Part shown: positions 11,020-21,400 of the stretch, one piece after another
Layout: every line of letters starts with the position of its first letter
How positions within the stretch are numbered: the stretch's first letter is position 1
Origin: Cochliopodium minus
Lineage: Eukaryota; Discosea; Himatismenida; Cochliopodiidae
Reading direction: 5' to 3'
Assembly (NCBI GenBank): GCA_024220525.1
Contig: JAMYWO010000356.1
Location: 1-36,502, forward strand
DNA: 36,502 nt
Notes under the pieces: generated by a model
The model's database searches: none
Seen by the model: the letters and a program-made list of their open reading frames with translations, nothing else
Told to the model about the DNA's origin: nothing
Position numbers and translations under genes: made by a program

Positions 11020-11956
11020 TTATAACAATTTTAATATTTCATAGCATACAAACTTTGGAATAACTATTTTGTTGGCTTTCCTAAGAACAATCAGTATGTT
11101 TTCTATTAACAATTTTTCTTTTTCCAACAAGTACTTGTGGGTTTCTGCACTCCATCCAAGCCATCCTTCGACAATAAACTTTTTTTTATTTTCGTGAAAA
11201 TCCAAAAACTCGACAATTAAACTTTCAGTTTCATACATCTCAATTTGTTTATAAAAACCTTTAAAAAAAAATCTTAATTTTTAAATTGAACATTTTAAAT
11301 GAGATTGTACATTGATATTTCCTAGTTAATAGAATGAGATCCCTTCGAGAAATTTTCTCTGTTTTTTCTTCTTTCCTCATATCCACAAGACAAATTGGAA
11401 ATTCTCTCAAAAATTTTTCATAAGAACTATTCTCATTAAATTCGAGATTGGGATTCTTTTCTTTGAATTTGTGTGAACCAAAACAGAGTATTTCTTTTTC
11501 TATTTGCTCTAAGTTTTCTTCCCTCTCTAAATTGAAAACTATCATCAATATTTCGGAATTGTCAAAAAAGTAGCTATATTTTTGTTGGATTTTCATTTTC
11601 GGAATTAATTTGTTCCCAGTAATCAAATAATTATTTGTTTAACCTTCCAGCTTTCTCCAATGAACCTCTTGGATCATATATTGATATTCTATATTGATTT
11701 CCATCTATCAACAAGAATCTTTCGAATAATTCTTCAACTGTCTATATATTATTATTATTAATAATTTTGAAAAAAGTATGAAAAAATAGATTGATACATC
11801 ATTATAGTCCCAATCATTAAATCTCCCAAAACTGAAGAAATGATGGAGGAATTTGTATGAGGAATCTTCAATACCACATATGAGAAATTTGGGATTAAAA
11901 TTTATCTCTTTCTTCACTTGAGTTTTTTTCTTCACTCGTGATTTATTGTTTCCCAT
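11020..11956 (-). CDS. Divergent Ras-like protein lacking nucleotide-binding residues (pseudo-GTPase)
   Basis: Four-exon gene aligning along the whole Ras fold. The G1 strand reads KFLICGIEDSSYKFLHHF, where Ras has GxxxxGKS; the Lys and Ser are gone. The Switch I region TVEELFERFLLIDGNQYRI parallels Ras DPTIEDSYRKQVVIDG. DPRGS retains DxxG but has Ser where Ras has Gln61. A strand YFFDNSEILMIVFNLE follows (Ras: yrnaeafllvfdi). The G4 region is FPICLVDMRKEE, with NKxD lost, and the G5-like GWLGWSAETH. The joins SLEKAG|SYFF and YQ|CFYKQIEMYE keep frame. The N-terminus MGNNKS fits N-myristoylation, and there is no CaaX box. The C-terminus instead ends NKIVIPKFVCYEILKLL, close to the tail of the RCC1 gene at 25257-26853. 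Probably a membrane-bound scaffold or regulator rather than a GTPase. The fold is inferred by eye. Confidence 0.7.
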
Positions 11957-12077
11957 TCTTCAAATCAATTTTATTTTTTTCATCTCTGAAATTAAATCAA
12001 ACATAAAAAAAAAAAAAATTTGTTAGATCAAACTATAAAGTTAATACCAACATAAAAAGAACATCCACATTTGTCAA

Positions 12078-14206
12078 ATGGATTACAGATTATTTATTTT
12101 GATCATCTTCTTTGTTACTTGCTTTGATGAATCAAACTCTTCGATCATAACCAATCCCTTGGACAACACCACTTTCCAAGTGCATACTCCTAGGTTCAAG
12201 GGATCTTTAGCTAAGATCCCGACATTTACCACCTATATTGTGCCTGCTGGATTTTCAACTAAAGAACTTCAAAGTTGCATAACTTTTAAACCAGCATATA
12301 GCATGGCAGGATTAGGGATCATAGTATTAAGATTTTTTTTTTTCATCTCTTTTTGAGAAATTTCTTTAATATGCTAATCTATAATTAAAAAATATATTAT
12401 CCACTGATATAATCCAAATATTTTGAATTGCAAAATTAAATTTAAAATTATTGTTTTCAAAAGGTGGTTTCTGAAAATGGATGCAGCATTGAAAAGCATG
12501 CAAATCTCGCAATAGGTAAGAAATGAAAAAAAAAAAAAAAAATTTTATAATTTTTTTAATCTTTGAAATTCTTGATATTGTTTTAAATTTAGAACAAAAT
12601 GCGGCTGTGGTTTTTGTTGTTTCATATTACATTGATTCGACCGCAAATTTCAAATCAGACTCTGAATATATTAAGAATAAATCCATTCCAGTTTTAATGA
12701 TGAAAGATTCGGTATTCCAATAAAAAATAGAAAAAATAAAATGTATTTTTAACTGAAATTTCATTATATTTATTGAAATAAATTTAATAAATATATTAAT
12801 AATATTTTCATTTGATCGATCGAAAAGACTATTTAAATTTTAATCTAATTCCAACAAAGGATCTTTTAATAATCTTCAAGGAATTGATCAAAAACTCTAT
12901 GAGCCCCATCAACGGAACTGTTTTGCCTTTATTGGTTACAGTCATAGATGACAAGAACCAAATTGATGAGATGACTAACAATGGAGGTTTCATTTTCTTT
13001 CAAATAGTAATTGAACTTTTTTTAGGTAAATTTTTAAAACTTTAAATTAAAATTTAAGTTTGGTTTTTGTTCTATTTGAAATTTTTTTTCTTAGTTTTGG
13101 GACTAATTATTGGAGTAAGGGGCCAAATTCTCTATATTAAAGAGGAAGGGCCCAAACCTTCTGCTGCACAAATTTGTTTATTGTTCAATAATTTGGGAAT
13201 TATTACCAACATTATCTTCGTTTTGGACTTGTAAAAATTAATTTAAAATTTTTATCAATTAACTGATTTGAATGTTAAATCAAAAAAAAAGTATGGGGAA
13301 ACAAGGATGGTATACTTGGCAACTGATTGTATGTTCTCTCTTTCTTACTGAGGTGTTCGTGACTATAGCATCGGTCTCGCTTGCCTATTTCTTTCTTGAG
13401 GTACCCAAAAAAAAAAGTTTTTTTTTTTAAATAATGGTTGAATTAATAATTTTCATGTTTTATTTTTACTGCTGATTTTACTAATTATTATTTTATTTTA
13501 GGTTCTCAGAGAGAAAAAACTTTCGTTTCCTGGCCTCTCCAAGTTCAAATACCCATTCATTATCACTTCGTTGGGGCTTTTTGGGATGTACATTTCTTTA
13601 ATGGTTTTGTTTTCTCAAAATAATTCCACTCTGCCCCTCACCAGGGCTAGTTCTTTATTACCCATGTCCATTTATGCCTGTTTAATGGTTTTTTTTGTTT
13701 ATGGAGGTGTAAGGGTGATCAAAAACTTGCATAATTTTAATAGTCCCATCATTCCTAGGTTTACTGCCATGGTTTTTGCTTCCGTTAGTGGGATGTTGTT
13801 AATTATTATTTCTTTAGGAATGTAAACCAATTTTTAAAATTTTGTTGATTATTTTTTTTTATTTTTATTTTAATTTTAATTTTTTTTTTATTTTTTGTTA
13901 TTTTTTTTATTTTTTATTATTTTTATTTTTAAAAAAATTTTTTTTTAATATTTTTTACATTTTTTGTATCTGATGTTTAAAATTTTAATTACAAGGTATG
14001 CCTCACTTAGACCTTCGATTCAATTTTATCTGGCAGTTTTGGTTTTGTCAACCATCGGGCACACCTTAATTTGCTTGCCACAAGTATTTACCTTCTTGAG
14101 CCCTCCAAAAAACAAGTTAAGTATCTATTCAGGAGGGACAGACGCTATAAAGAGTAACAACATGGATTTTGAAAAAAAGTCCATCAACATGAATGAATTA
14201 GAATAA
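12078..14206 (+). CDS. PA-domain ectodomain fused to seven membrane segments (receptor-like)
   Basis: Multi-exon gene with a signal peptide (MDYRLFILIIFFVTCF). The luminal or extracellular part resembles a protease-associated (PA) domain: LQSCITFKPAYSM, VVSENGCSIEKHANLAI, AAVVFVVSYYID, KSIPVLMMKDS, then DLLIIFKELIKNS. This follows the family pattern of two Cys, 'K...A', a hydrophobic strand and 'iPv..i'. Seven hydrophobic segments follow: IFFQIVIELFLVLGLIIGV, CLLFNNLGIITNIIFVLDF, LTEVFVTIASVSLAYFFLE, IITSLGLFGMYISLMVLF, SIYACLMVFFVYGGVRVI, TAMVFASVSGMLLIIISLG and FYLAVLVLSTIGHTLICL. A hydrophilic cytosolic tail ends SINMNELE. I see neither YD nor GLGD, the catalytic motifs of PA-bearing signal peptide peptidases, so it is not that protease. 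The first-membrane exon could be partly spliced differently. Best read as an orphan 7TM receptor-like protein; the ligand is unknown. Confidence 0.75.
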
Positions 14207-14383
14207 TTATTTTTCAAGCCCGCTCAAATTTTTGATTATTTATTTAATTTTGTTTGTTTAATAACTTTATTTTTCCTCAAAAAGATTTTTGATAATTATT
14301 TTCAATTAAAAGATTATTTTTGAAATGGTTCCTTTTTAGTTCCTAATTTAATTTATTTTTACAACTTATTTTTCCTTAATACA

Positions 14384-15538
14384 TCAATTTTGGTGGTTAA
14401 ATTTTTTCTTGTTGGGTTTATGTGGTATTTTTTGCTTTTTTTTTTCAGGTTGTTTTCCCTTTTGGTGGTTTTCATTGTTCTCAACCAACAAACCCAGAGC
14501 CTTGTTTAGAAATTTCAAATGAGACTGAACTAATTTCTGTAAATTGTCAGAAATTTTAGCAGAAGGGATGGCCTCATACTTTGCAATCTCATCTTTGATA
14601 AGTTTGTCAAGTTGGGTACTTTTATCATCGTCATCATAAAAGACGAGGGAGTCTTGTATGTTGAGAGGTTTCTCGTTAATATAAATACTGTTGCATAGAT
14701 CATCTTCTTCGTTGAGAGGCAAAAAACCATATCTCATAAGCATGTCGAGTTTGGGAGAACATTCCATAAAACCATAATAAGAATTGTAGATTTGAGAACC
14801 TTTTGTTATTTTGTTCTTGGAGAAGTATTGCCAGTAGTAATCTCCTTTAAAGAGAACGGATCTGTAGAGAACGTTCTCTTTGTATTGATCGTGATTCACC
14901 AGATCTCCCACCCCGATCGTGTGTAAGCTCCCGTATTTCATTCCGAAATTCTCGTCGATGGGCATGAAGGAGCGCGAGTAGATGCAGCAGATTCCCCACA
15001 GATAATCAGAGTAGGAGATCTTCATCTCTGCTGGCAGTTTTTCCACTATCGAATTATATTTCTCTTTATCCACATCGTCCATCAAGGTGAAGTATTCATA
15101 ACTTCCTTTTGGAAAATATTTCTTGATCTCCTCTTTATAATCCACCATATTCGTGCATTCTTCTGAAAGAAGCTCCAATCCCACATGCTCATGTTCTGAT
15201 AGATACAATAATGCAGTATAATAGCCAAAGATATCCACCCATGGCACTGTGAAGTCAGTTATGTTCTCGAAGATGGGATAATGCTTCATCATCGACACTG
15301 CTGTCAACGTTCCATTCTCCACTGGCACTATCAATACCTCTTCATTCTCATCTATATCCTCTACCGCCACGAGACAGTTTCCCATCCCCTCTATCTCCTG
15401 CATCTCGATCTTTTCTGAGATCATCAGATTGGGGCAGATGTTTATCATATCAATCAGATTGACTTTGGGCCTTGGATTCGATACTTTCACCATCAAAATC
15501 ACTCCAATCAAAATGAATGAAAACAAAAGAATTCTCAT
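14384..15538 (-). CDS. Secretory-pathway SET-domain protein A (SETD3/LSMT-like), no KDEL
   Basis: Intronless 384-residue protein, first of three tandem paralogues. A hydrophobic signal peptide (MRILLFSFILIGVILMVKV) precedes a SET domain of the SETD3/Rubisco-LSMT split type. Its parts are the glycine motif IEGMGNCLVAVEDIDENEEV (family: GRGl.A..di...e.ll), the central SDYLWGICCIYSRSF, the NH motif VGDLVNHDQYKENV, the YYG motif SQIYNSYYGF, and MLMRYGFLPLNEED. The N-linked sequons NGT and NIT lie before the SET core. The C-tail is lysine-rich (KGKQPEKKKQKIPHKPNKKK) and ends FNHQN, without the KDEL seen in its neighbours, so it may be secreted or held otherwise. Parts of the coding DNA are nearly identical to copy B, which shows recent duplication. 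Catalysis is uncertain because the glycine motif has Asn where the family usually has Arg. Confidence 0.85.
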   Translation of the reverse strand: MRILLFSFILIGVILMVKVSNPRPKVNLIDMINICPNLMISEKIEMQEIEGMGNCLVAVEDIDENEEVLIVPVENGTLTAVSMMKHYPIFENITDFTVPWVDIFGYYTALLYLSEHEHVGLELLSEECTNMVDYKEEIKKYFPKGSYEYFTLMDDVDKEKYNSIVEKLPAEMKISYSDYLWGICCIYSRSFMPIDENFGMKYGSLHTIGVGDLVNHDQYKENVLYRSVLFKGDYYWQYFSKNKITKGSQIYNSYYGFMECSPKLDMLMRYGFLPLNEEDDLCNSIYINEKPLNIQDSLVFYDDDDKSTQLDKLIKDEIAKYEAIPSAKISDNLQKLVQSHLKFLNKALGLLVENNENHQKGKQPEKKKQKIPHKPNKKKFNHQN

Positions 15539-15692
15539 TTTTTTTTTTTTTTTTTGATTAAGTGAATCTCCTTTAATTATTTTTTTTCAATTTTGAAGGT
15601 GAAATTTTTTATAATAAATATTAATTAATTAATAATGAACCAATGAATGAATATTCGCAAAAATAAAATAAAAACTGGAGTTGTGATATGGC

Positions 15693-16940
15693 TCATAACT
15701 CATCTTTTTCATCTTTAATCTTGTTCTGAAGTACATTGTTCTTGTCGACTTCTTTGATTTCTTTGATTTCTTTGATATTTTCCCCTTTGATTTCTTTTTT
15801 GTTCTCAGCTTCGATATGCGTTTCATTTCTTTGGGTTTCATTGTGATTAATTTGAGTTGTTTCGTTATGATGAGTTTCATTATTGAGCAATAAAGAGAGT
15901 GCCTTTTTCAAAAAATGGAGATGATACTCCACCAATTTTTGTAAGTTTGGAGAGATTTCAGTCAAAGGAATGCTCTCATACATTCCTATCTCTTCTTTGA
16001 TGATTTTATCAAGATTTTTAACATTATCATCTTCGTCGTAGAAAACAACAGAGTCCTTAATGTAGAGAAGTTTGTTATTGATGTACACTCTATGACATTC
16101 ATCTTCCTCTTCGTTAAGTGGAAAGAACCCGTATCTCATCAGTATCTCGAAACGTGATGGACAATGACCATAGTAGGTGCTATAAAGAACAGATCCTTTG
16201 GTGATTTTTGTTCTTGTTAGAAATTGCCAGTAGAATGAACCGTTAAAGTAGATGCTATTGTAGACGATATTATCTTCTTTGAAATCGTGATTCACCATAT
16301 CTCCTAATCCTATCACATAGAAATCTCCATGTTGCTTCAGCATCGATGGATCTATAGCTTGGAAGCTTCTTGAGTAGACACAGCAGAGCCCCCACAGATA
16401 ATCAGAGTAGGAGATCTTCATCTCTGCTGGTAATTTATTTACTATGATATTGTATTTCTCTTCATCCACATCCTCCATCAATACGAAGTACTCGTAACTT
16501 CCCTTTGGAAAATATTTCAACAATTCTTTTTTATAATCCACCATATTCGTGCATTCTTCAGGCAAAAGATCCAATCCCACATGCTCATGTTCTGATAAAT
16601 ACAATAATGCAGTATAATAGCCAAAGATATCCACCCATTCTGTATCTTTATAGTCCGATATATTTCTAAAGATTGGATAATGCTCAAACATTGAGGATGA
16701 TGTCAATGTTCCATTCTCCACTGGCACTATCAATACCTCTTCGTGTTCATCTATATCATCTATTGCCACCAAGCAGTTTCCCATCCCTTCTATCTCTCTT
16801 AACTCTATTTTGCTGGATACTGTCAACAATGGGCATATATCGATCATGTCCTCTATTTTCACTCTTTTCCTTGGATTAGATATTTTTACATTCAATATCA
16901 TCCAAATGAATAAAAGGAAAAAGATAATATAGCTCTTCAT
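15693..16940 (-). CDS. ER-lumen SET-domain protein B (SETD3/LSMT-like) with KDEL tail
   Basis: Intronless 415-residue paralogue of the gene downstream, 154 bases away in the same direction. The signal peptide is MKSYIIFFLLFIWMILNV. The SET core contains IEGMGNCLVAIDDIDEHEEV, SDYLWGLCCVYSRSF, LGDMVNHDFKEDN, SVLYSTYYGHCPS and ILMRYGFFPLNEEEDE. The region after the core has four NET sequons within about 20 residues (NNETHHNETTQINHNETQRN), then an acidic/basic KEIK repeat tail ending KDEKDEL. Signal peptide, sequons and KDEL together place it in the ER lumen. Cysteines in EECTNMVDY and CPS could form disulfides. Family members modify lysine or histidine of cytosolic or plastid proteins; an ER-lumen member is unexpected. 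Substrate and activity are unknown. Confidence 0.88.
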   Translation of the reverse strand: MKSYIIFFLLFIWMILNVKISNPRKRVKIEDMIDICPLLTVSSKIELREIEGMGNCLVAIDDIDEHEEVLIVPVENGTLTSSSMFEHYPIFRNISDYKDTEWVDIFGYYTALLYLSEHEHVGLDLLPEECTNMVDYKKELLKYFPKGSYEYFVLMEDVDEEKYNIIVNKLPAEMKISYSDYLWGLCCVYSRSFQAIDPSMLKQHGDFYVIGLGDMVNHDFKEDNIVYNSIYFNGSFYWQFLTRTKITKGSVLYSTYYGHCPSRFEILMRYGFFPLNEEEDECHRVYINNKLLYIKDSVVFYDEDDNVKNLDKIIKEEIGMYESIPLTEISPNLQKLVEYHLHFLKKALSLLLNNETHHNETTQINHNETQRNETHIEAENKKEIKGENIKEIKEIKEVDKNNVLQNKIKDEKDEL

Positions 16941-17104
16941 ATTTTTTTTTAATTTTTAATTTCTGAATTAATAGGAGAGAAAATAAGGAATTTTATTTAT
17001 CACCTTGAAATCTGAATGATCGGCGATGGATAAGTTATAGAAAATATAGCCAAAATGAATTTCCAATAACTAAAATATTGAATCATTTTTTTTCAAAATT
17101 TTAA

Positions 17105-18181
17105 TTACAACTCATCCTTATCATCTCGATTCTCGAGAATATCTTGAACTTTCTCAAGAAATTCAATGGTATTTTTGATCAAAATTTTCACTTGATCAGA
17201 TATGTCACCAGAGATTTTCTTGTACTTTTTAATTTCTTCAATGACCAATCTTTTGATGACAAAATCATTTTCTTCACCTTCATAATGAACCTGATTATCA
17301 TTTATGGAGATGGGGATGTTGTTTATGTAAACATTATTGCAATGATCTTCATTCTTGGGAATGAATCCATACCTCATCAATACATCCAATTTTCCAGAAC
17401 AAGCATAATCACCATAATAAGAAATATAAAGCTGAGATCCCTTTTCTATCTTTTTCTTTGTTACATATTGCCAATAATACGATCCATTGAAAAAGATATT
17501 GATTTGATCAACGTTTTCTTTTTTTGTATCGTGATTGAAGAGATCTGCAAATGGAATGAGATGTATTCCTCCATATAATTGATAAAATTCAGTGTCGAAT
17601 GGAACAAATGATCTTGTATATACAATACATATCCCCCAAAGGTAATCATTGTATGAAATTTTCAATTCATCAGGCATCTTTTGGTGTATTGAAAGATATC
17701 TATCATGATCAGCATCTTCAAATAGCTTTATATGGTTGTAACTTCCCTCTGGGAAATATTTGATGATCTCTTTTTTAAAATCAACCATATTTGAGCATTC
17801 TTCAGGCAACATATCTAATATGATATGATTATATTTTGAAAGGTACAATGATGATACATAATATCCAAAGATATGTACCCATGGCTTTGTGAAATCTGTT
17901 ATATTTGCGAAAATTGGGTAATGATCAATCATTGAAACTTCTTGTAATGTACAATTATGGGATGGGATAACGAATATCTCTTCATTTTCTTCAATCTCTT
18001 CTCTTGCAATTATGGATTTTCCCATTCCATTAATTTCATTCATTTCTACCTTCATATTCACCATAGATAAAGGGCATTTTTCTTCCATCTCCTCCAAACT
18101 TTTTATTGTTCTTGGATTTGATATTTTTATACTGTGAATCAATGTAATCAGAGAAAATAAGAACAAAATGCTGATTCTCAT
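17105..18181 (-). CDS. ER-lumen SET-domain protein C (SETD3/LSMT-like) with KDEL tail
   Basis: Intronless 358-residue paralogue, the most divergent of the three, lying 164 bases upstream of copy B. The signal peptide is MRISILFLFSLITLIHSI. All three copies share the pattern [KI]-[VI]-S-N-P-R right after it. The SET core has INGMGKSIIAREEIEENEEI, NDYLWGICIVYTRSF, FADLFNHDTKKENV, SQLYISYYGDYACS and VLMRYGFIPKNEDH. Sequons occur at NCT, NIT and NGS. The C-terminus is ILENRDDKDEL, a KDEL ER-retrieval signal, without the long tail of copy B. It is divergently arranged with the cysteine-rich 7TM gene, 239 bases between starts. The codon bias is more A/T-rich than in A and B. Confidence 0.88.
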   Translation of the reverse strand: MRISILFLFSLITLIHSIKISNPRTIKSLEEMEEKCPLSMVNMKVEMNEINGMGKSIIAREEIEENEEIFVIPSHNCTLQEVSMIDHYPIFANITDFTKPWVHIFGYYVSSLYLSKYNHIILDMLPEECSNMVDFKKEIIKYFPEGSYNHIKLFEDADHDRYLSIHQKMPDELKISYNDYLWGICIVYTRSFVPFDTEFYQLYGGIHLIPFADLFNHDTKKENVDQINIFFNGSYYWQYVTKKKIEKGSQLYISYYGDYACSGKLDVLMRYGFIPKNEDHCNNVYINNIPISINDNQVHYEGEENDFVIKRLVIEEIKKYKKISGDISDQVKILIKNTIEFLEKVQDILENRDDKDEL

Positions 18182-18420
18182 TTTTATTTTTTTTTAAATC
18201 TTGTTTTCACTTAATGAACAGATGATCTCAAAAAGATTATTATAAATCTTTTTATTATTTTTTTTTCGTTTTTGAATATCTTTGATTGTTTTATAAAGAG
18301 TATTGAGGAATATATTGAGGAATAACAATAGAAGAGATGGTGATATTTTTTTTTTGATAAAACGATATTAAAATAAATAAAATTTCAAAAAAAAAAATTA
18401 AAAGAGGATATATCTTTCAA

Positions 18421-21400
18421 ATGATAAATATAAAAATTGTTATTTTGGTTATTTTGTTTTTAAATATCTTTCCGAATGAAGGACTGAAAGTAGAGAAAAT
18501 TCAATACACAAAAAAATCATCAAGAATAGGTAATTTTTATAACTTAAATTAGATTTCCAATTCATCTGATCGTCAAAAAGGGTAAAAAAAATAACTACTA
18601 TTTGCGCATAATTTTTTTCAATTCTTAATATGAATTGTTATAAAGATTGGGAGAAGAAATCAATTTAATTTTATTTGATTTGTACTTTGATTCAAAAATA
18701 TACATGGATGACGGGATTGCATTGAAAGCATTTAGCTCCTATAATTTCACATGGGACATTTATACAAATAAAACGACTGGAATCCCTATATGTTTGGGAA
18801 GATCGGACATCAATCAATGTCCAAAATTACCAACTGGCTTGTTGAATATAGCATCCATGTTTAGATTGGAATGTGACAATAATAGAGATATTTCAGAAAT
18901 TCCAAAGCAAGGATTTATTGTGAATTATCCTCAAATTGGATATGGTGGAAATAGTTTGGATTTTGTTGTTCCATTTTTCCCATCATTTGATCCAATCTAT
19001 TCATTTGGAACGGATTTAGGGTAAGATAATTGAGAGAGAATTTCTCGAAAAAATAAAATCATTTCCCCTTCTAGATGGATTAATGATACCAGTCTCAACA
19101 TTATCGAGAACAAATTATCATTTGTGGTTTTTAATGCATTGACGAAGGGAGGTGTGAATTATAATTTCGGATTAAGGCCAACCGATTATTCTTTGTGCAA
19201 TTTTCAAATTTACAACACCACTGGATACAAAAACAGAAGAATAGTCGATATAAATAATAATGTAATTCTTTTGGATTTATATTTGAAAATTTAATCTTAA
19301 TTTGTATTTTATTGTTAAAAATATTGAAGACTATAGAAGGTTTGGATACAATAAAAATTGTGGAATCTACTCCCAATATAACATGCAATCCTTTGGCTGT
19401 CCAAAAGGCACAAAGTACAATCAGCAATCTGACATCTACTTTGACTTGTATATATTTTTTTTTCTCCCGATTTTGACTTTTTTATTTTTTTATCAATTTA
19501 GTTTCTAAAGATTGGACCAGTTTGACAGATAATCTTTGGTTTTATACATGGTTTTTGCTCTCAGATGAAATGTCCAATTGCATCAAATTCCTTGATCAAA
19601 ATACTCTTTTAAGTAGAACAATTGGCACAGTATATAGCAGTTCATTTTGTTATTCTGAAGCACAGACACCAGAATGGCTTGCAGATCCTTGTAAAAATAT
19701 CCTTATGATGAGTTTAAGAATTAATAAATAATCCTAACAAATTAAAGGTTGTAATCCTTTCATTTATGGAAAATCCGATCATTGTTGTATGTCAAGAAAT
19801 ATCTCAACTAACATTCAAAGTTATTACAATATTTCCTCTGCATATACATCGGTTTGTACGTCCAAAGATAAGATCACCAGTTTGATTCAAGATTATCTTG
19901 TTATTCGTAACACAACAACAGATCCATTGGTTGGTAATCAATTATTCAAAATACTTTTAAATCATCGGGATTATTAATTTGATTGTAAAAATAATAGGAT
20001 GTTCATCTTCCATAAGAGATGTATCAAAGAGATCTTTGGATGATCAATATGATGCTTTGTTTTCATGTTTCGATCAAATGAGCCCGGTCAGTTGCTATGA
20101 CGACAGCGATTGTCCTTGCTCATCTTGGTAACATTCTAAGAATATCAATTGTTCATTTTTTTAACTATATATTTAACAGTAATGTCCACTCAAACTGTTT
20201 TCCATGTACAGTTGATAACCAACAAAAGTGGCTTACTTCTTGTTTTAATGGTTCTATTCCCAAAAATGTTGAATCTTTTGCGAGAGCTCTATGGGTAATA
20301 TTTTTCTTTGTTGATTAAACTAATTCCCTGATAATTATATTAATGCTTTTGTTTGAAATTTATTAGGGTTTAATTGGTGCTTCGGAAGATGTTTTTTTGA
20401 ACACCTTTTATAACAAAACTTTGGTCCCTCAATGCGTCGCTTCAAATGGTACAACACTTTCTACACTCAAAAATGAGTCTTCATGTTTGGCAACTGGTAT
20501 TTGCAGAGTGAACTCTACCAGTTTCACTTATGCGCAAATTAAAGAATCAAATTGTAAAGGTGAAAATGAAACGGTTGGTGTTTGTGAAGTTTGCAGCGCA
20601 AATGGAGAATGCAGTGCTTTGCCATTCGGTGATTATTGCCAAATAACCGATCCTAATTTAAGTAGTTACCAAGTTTGTTTCGAGAATTATGGTAAATAGA
20701 ATATTCTATCGAATATTTCGAATAAATTTTTTTTTATGCCAGGATATTCATGGAGTGAAATTTTGAATCAATGTTACTTTCCAACTTACAATAAATCTCA
20801 ATGTAATTGTGGAACGGGTATGTCCAATTATACATCTTGTTTGACTGGTAATAAAATTTGTTTTAAAAGAAGATGTAGGTTAAAAATAATTAATTTTATT
20901 CAGGTTATTGTTCTGTGGGAAAAGATCAATCTAAGTGCATTTTTAACCCTGCAACTGATGCGGCTTACAAATATTGGGATCCTATTTTGGGAGAGTGCGT
21001 TGCCAATATAATGACCAGATTTGCTTGTAGACAATACAGTGGAGGTAAAGAAACTTTAGAAAAATTTTTTTATAATTTACTCTATCAACTTGATTAGGAG
21101 GAGCATGGGTTTATGGAAAGAAATGGATTGAAACTGATAAATCCTATCTTAATATCACCAAAAAAGAGGATTGTGAGAATCTTTCTCTTTGTAGAGTGAA
21201 TGGTTCCATTGTCAACGGAACTTGTGATCAAAACAATTGCGTTGGAAACACTTACACATGCAAATCTCGTAAGTTTTAAAGACATTTTGTTAGGTTTCTT
21301 CTTTAATTTCATTATTCTTTTTATTTTAGATTCTTCTGATCCTCAATTTATTTGCTACAACGCATCTATTACTAATTCAACAGAATGTAAACTCAAACAA

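Noticed and set aside
12078-14206. PA-7TM gene as a signal peptide peptidase-like protease
   Set aside because: It has seven rather than nine hydrophobic segments and neither YD nor GLGD motif.
19131-19427. A 98-residue minus-strand frame
   Set aside because: It is antisense to ectodomain exons of the cysteine-rich gene, whose plus-strand frame continues through with matching splice phases.
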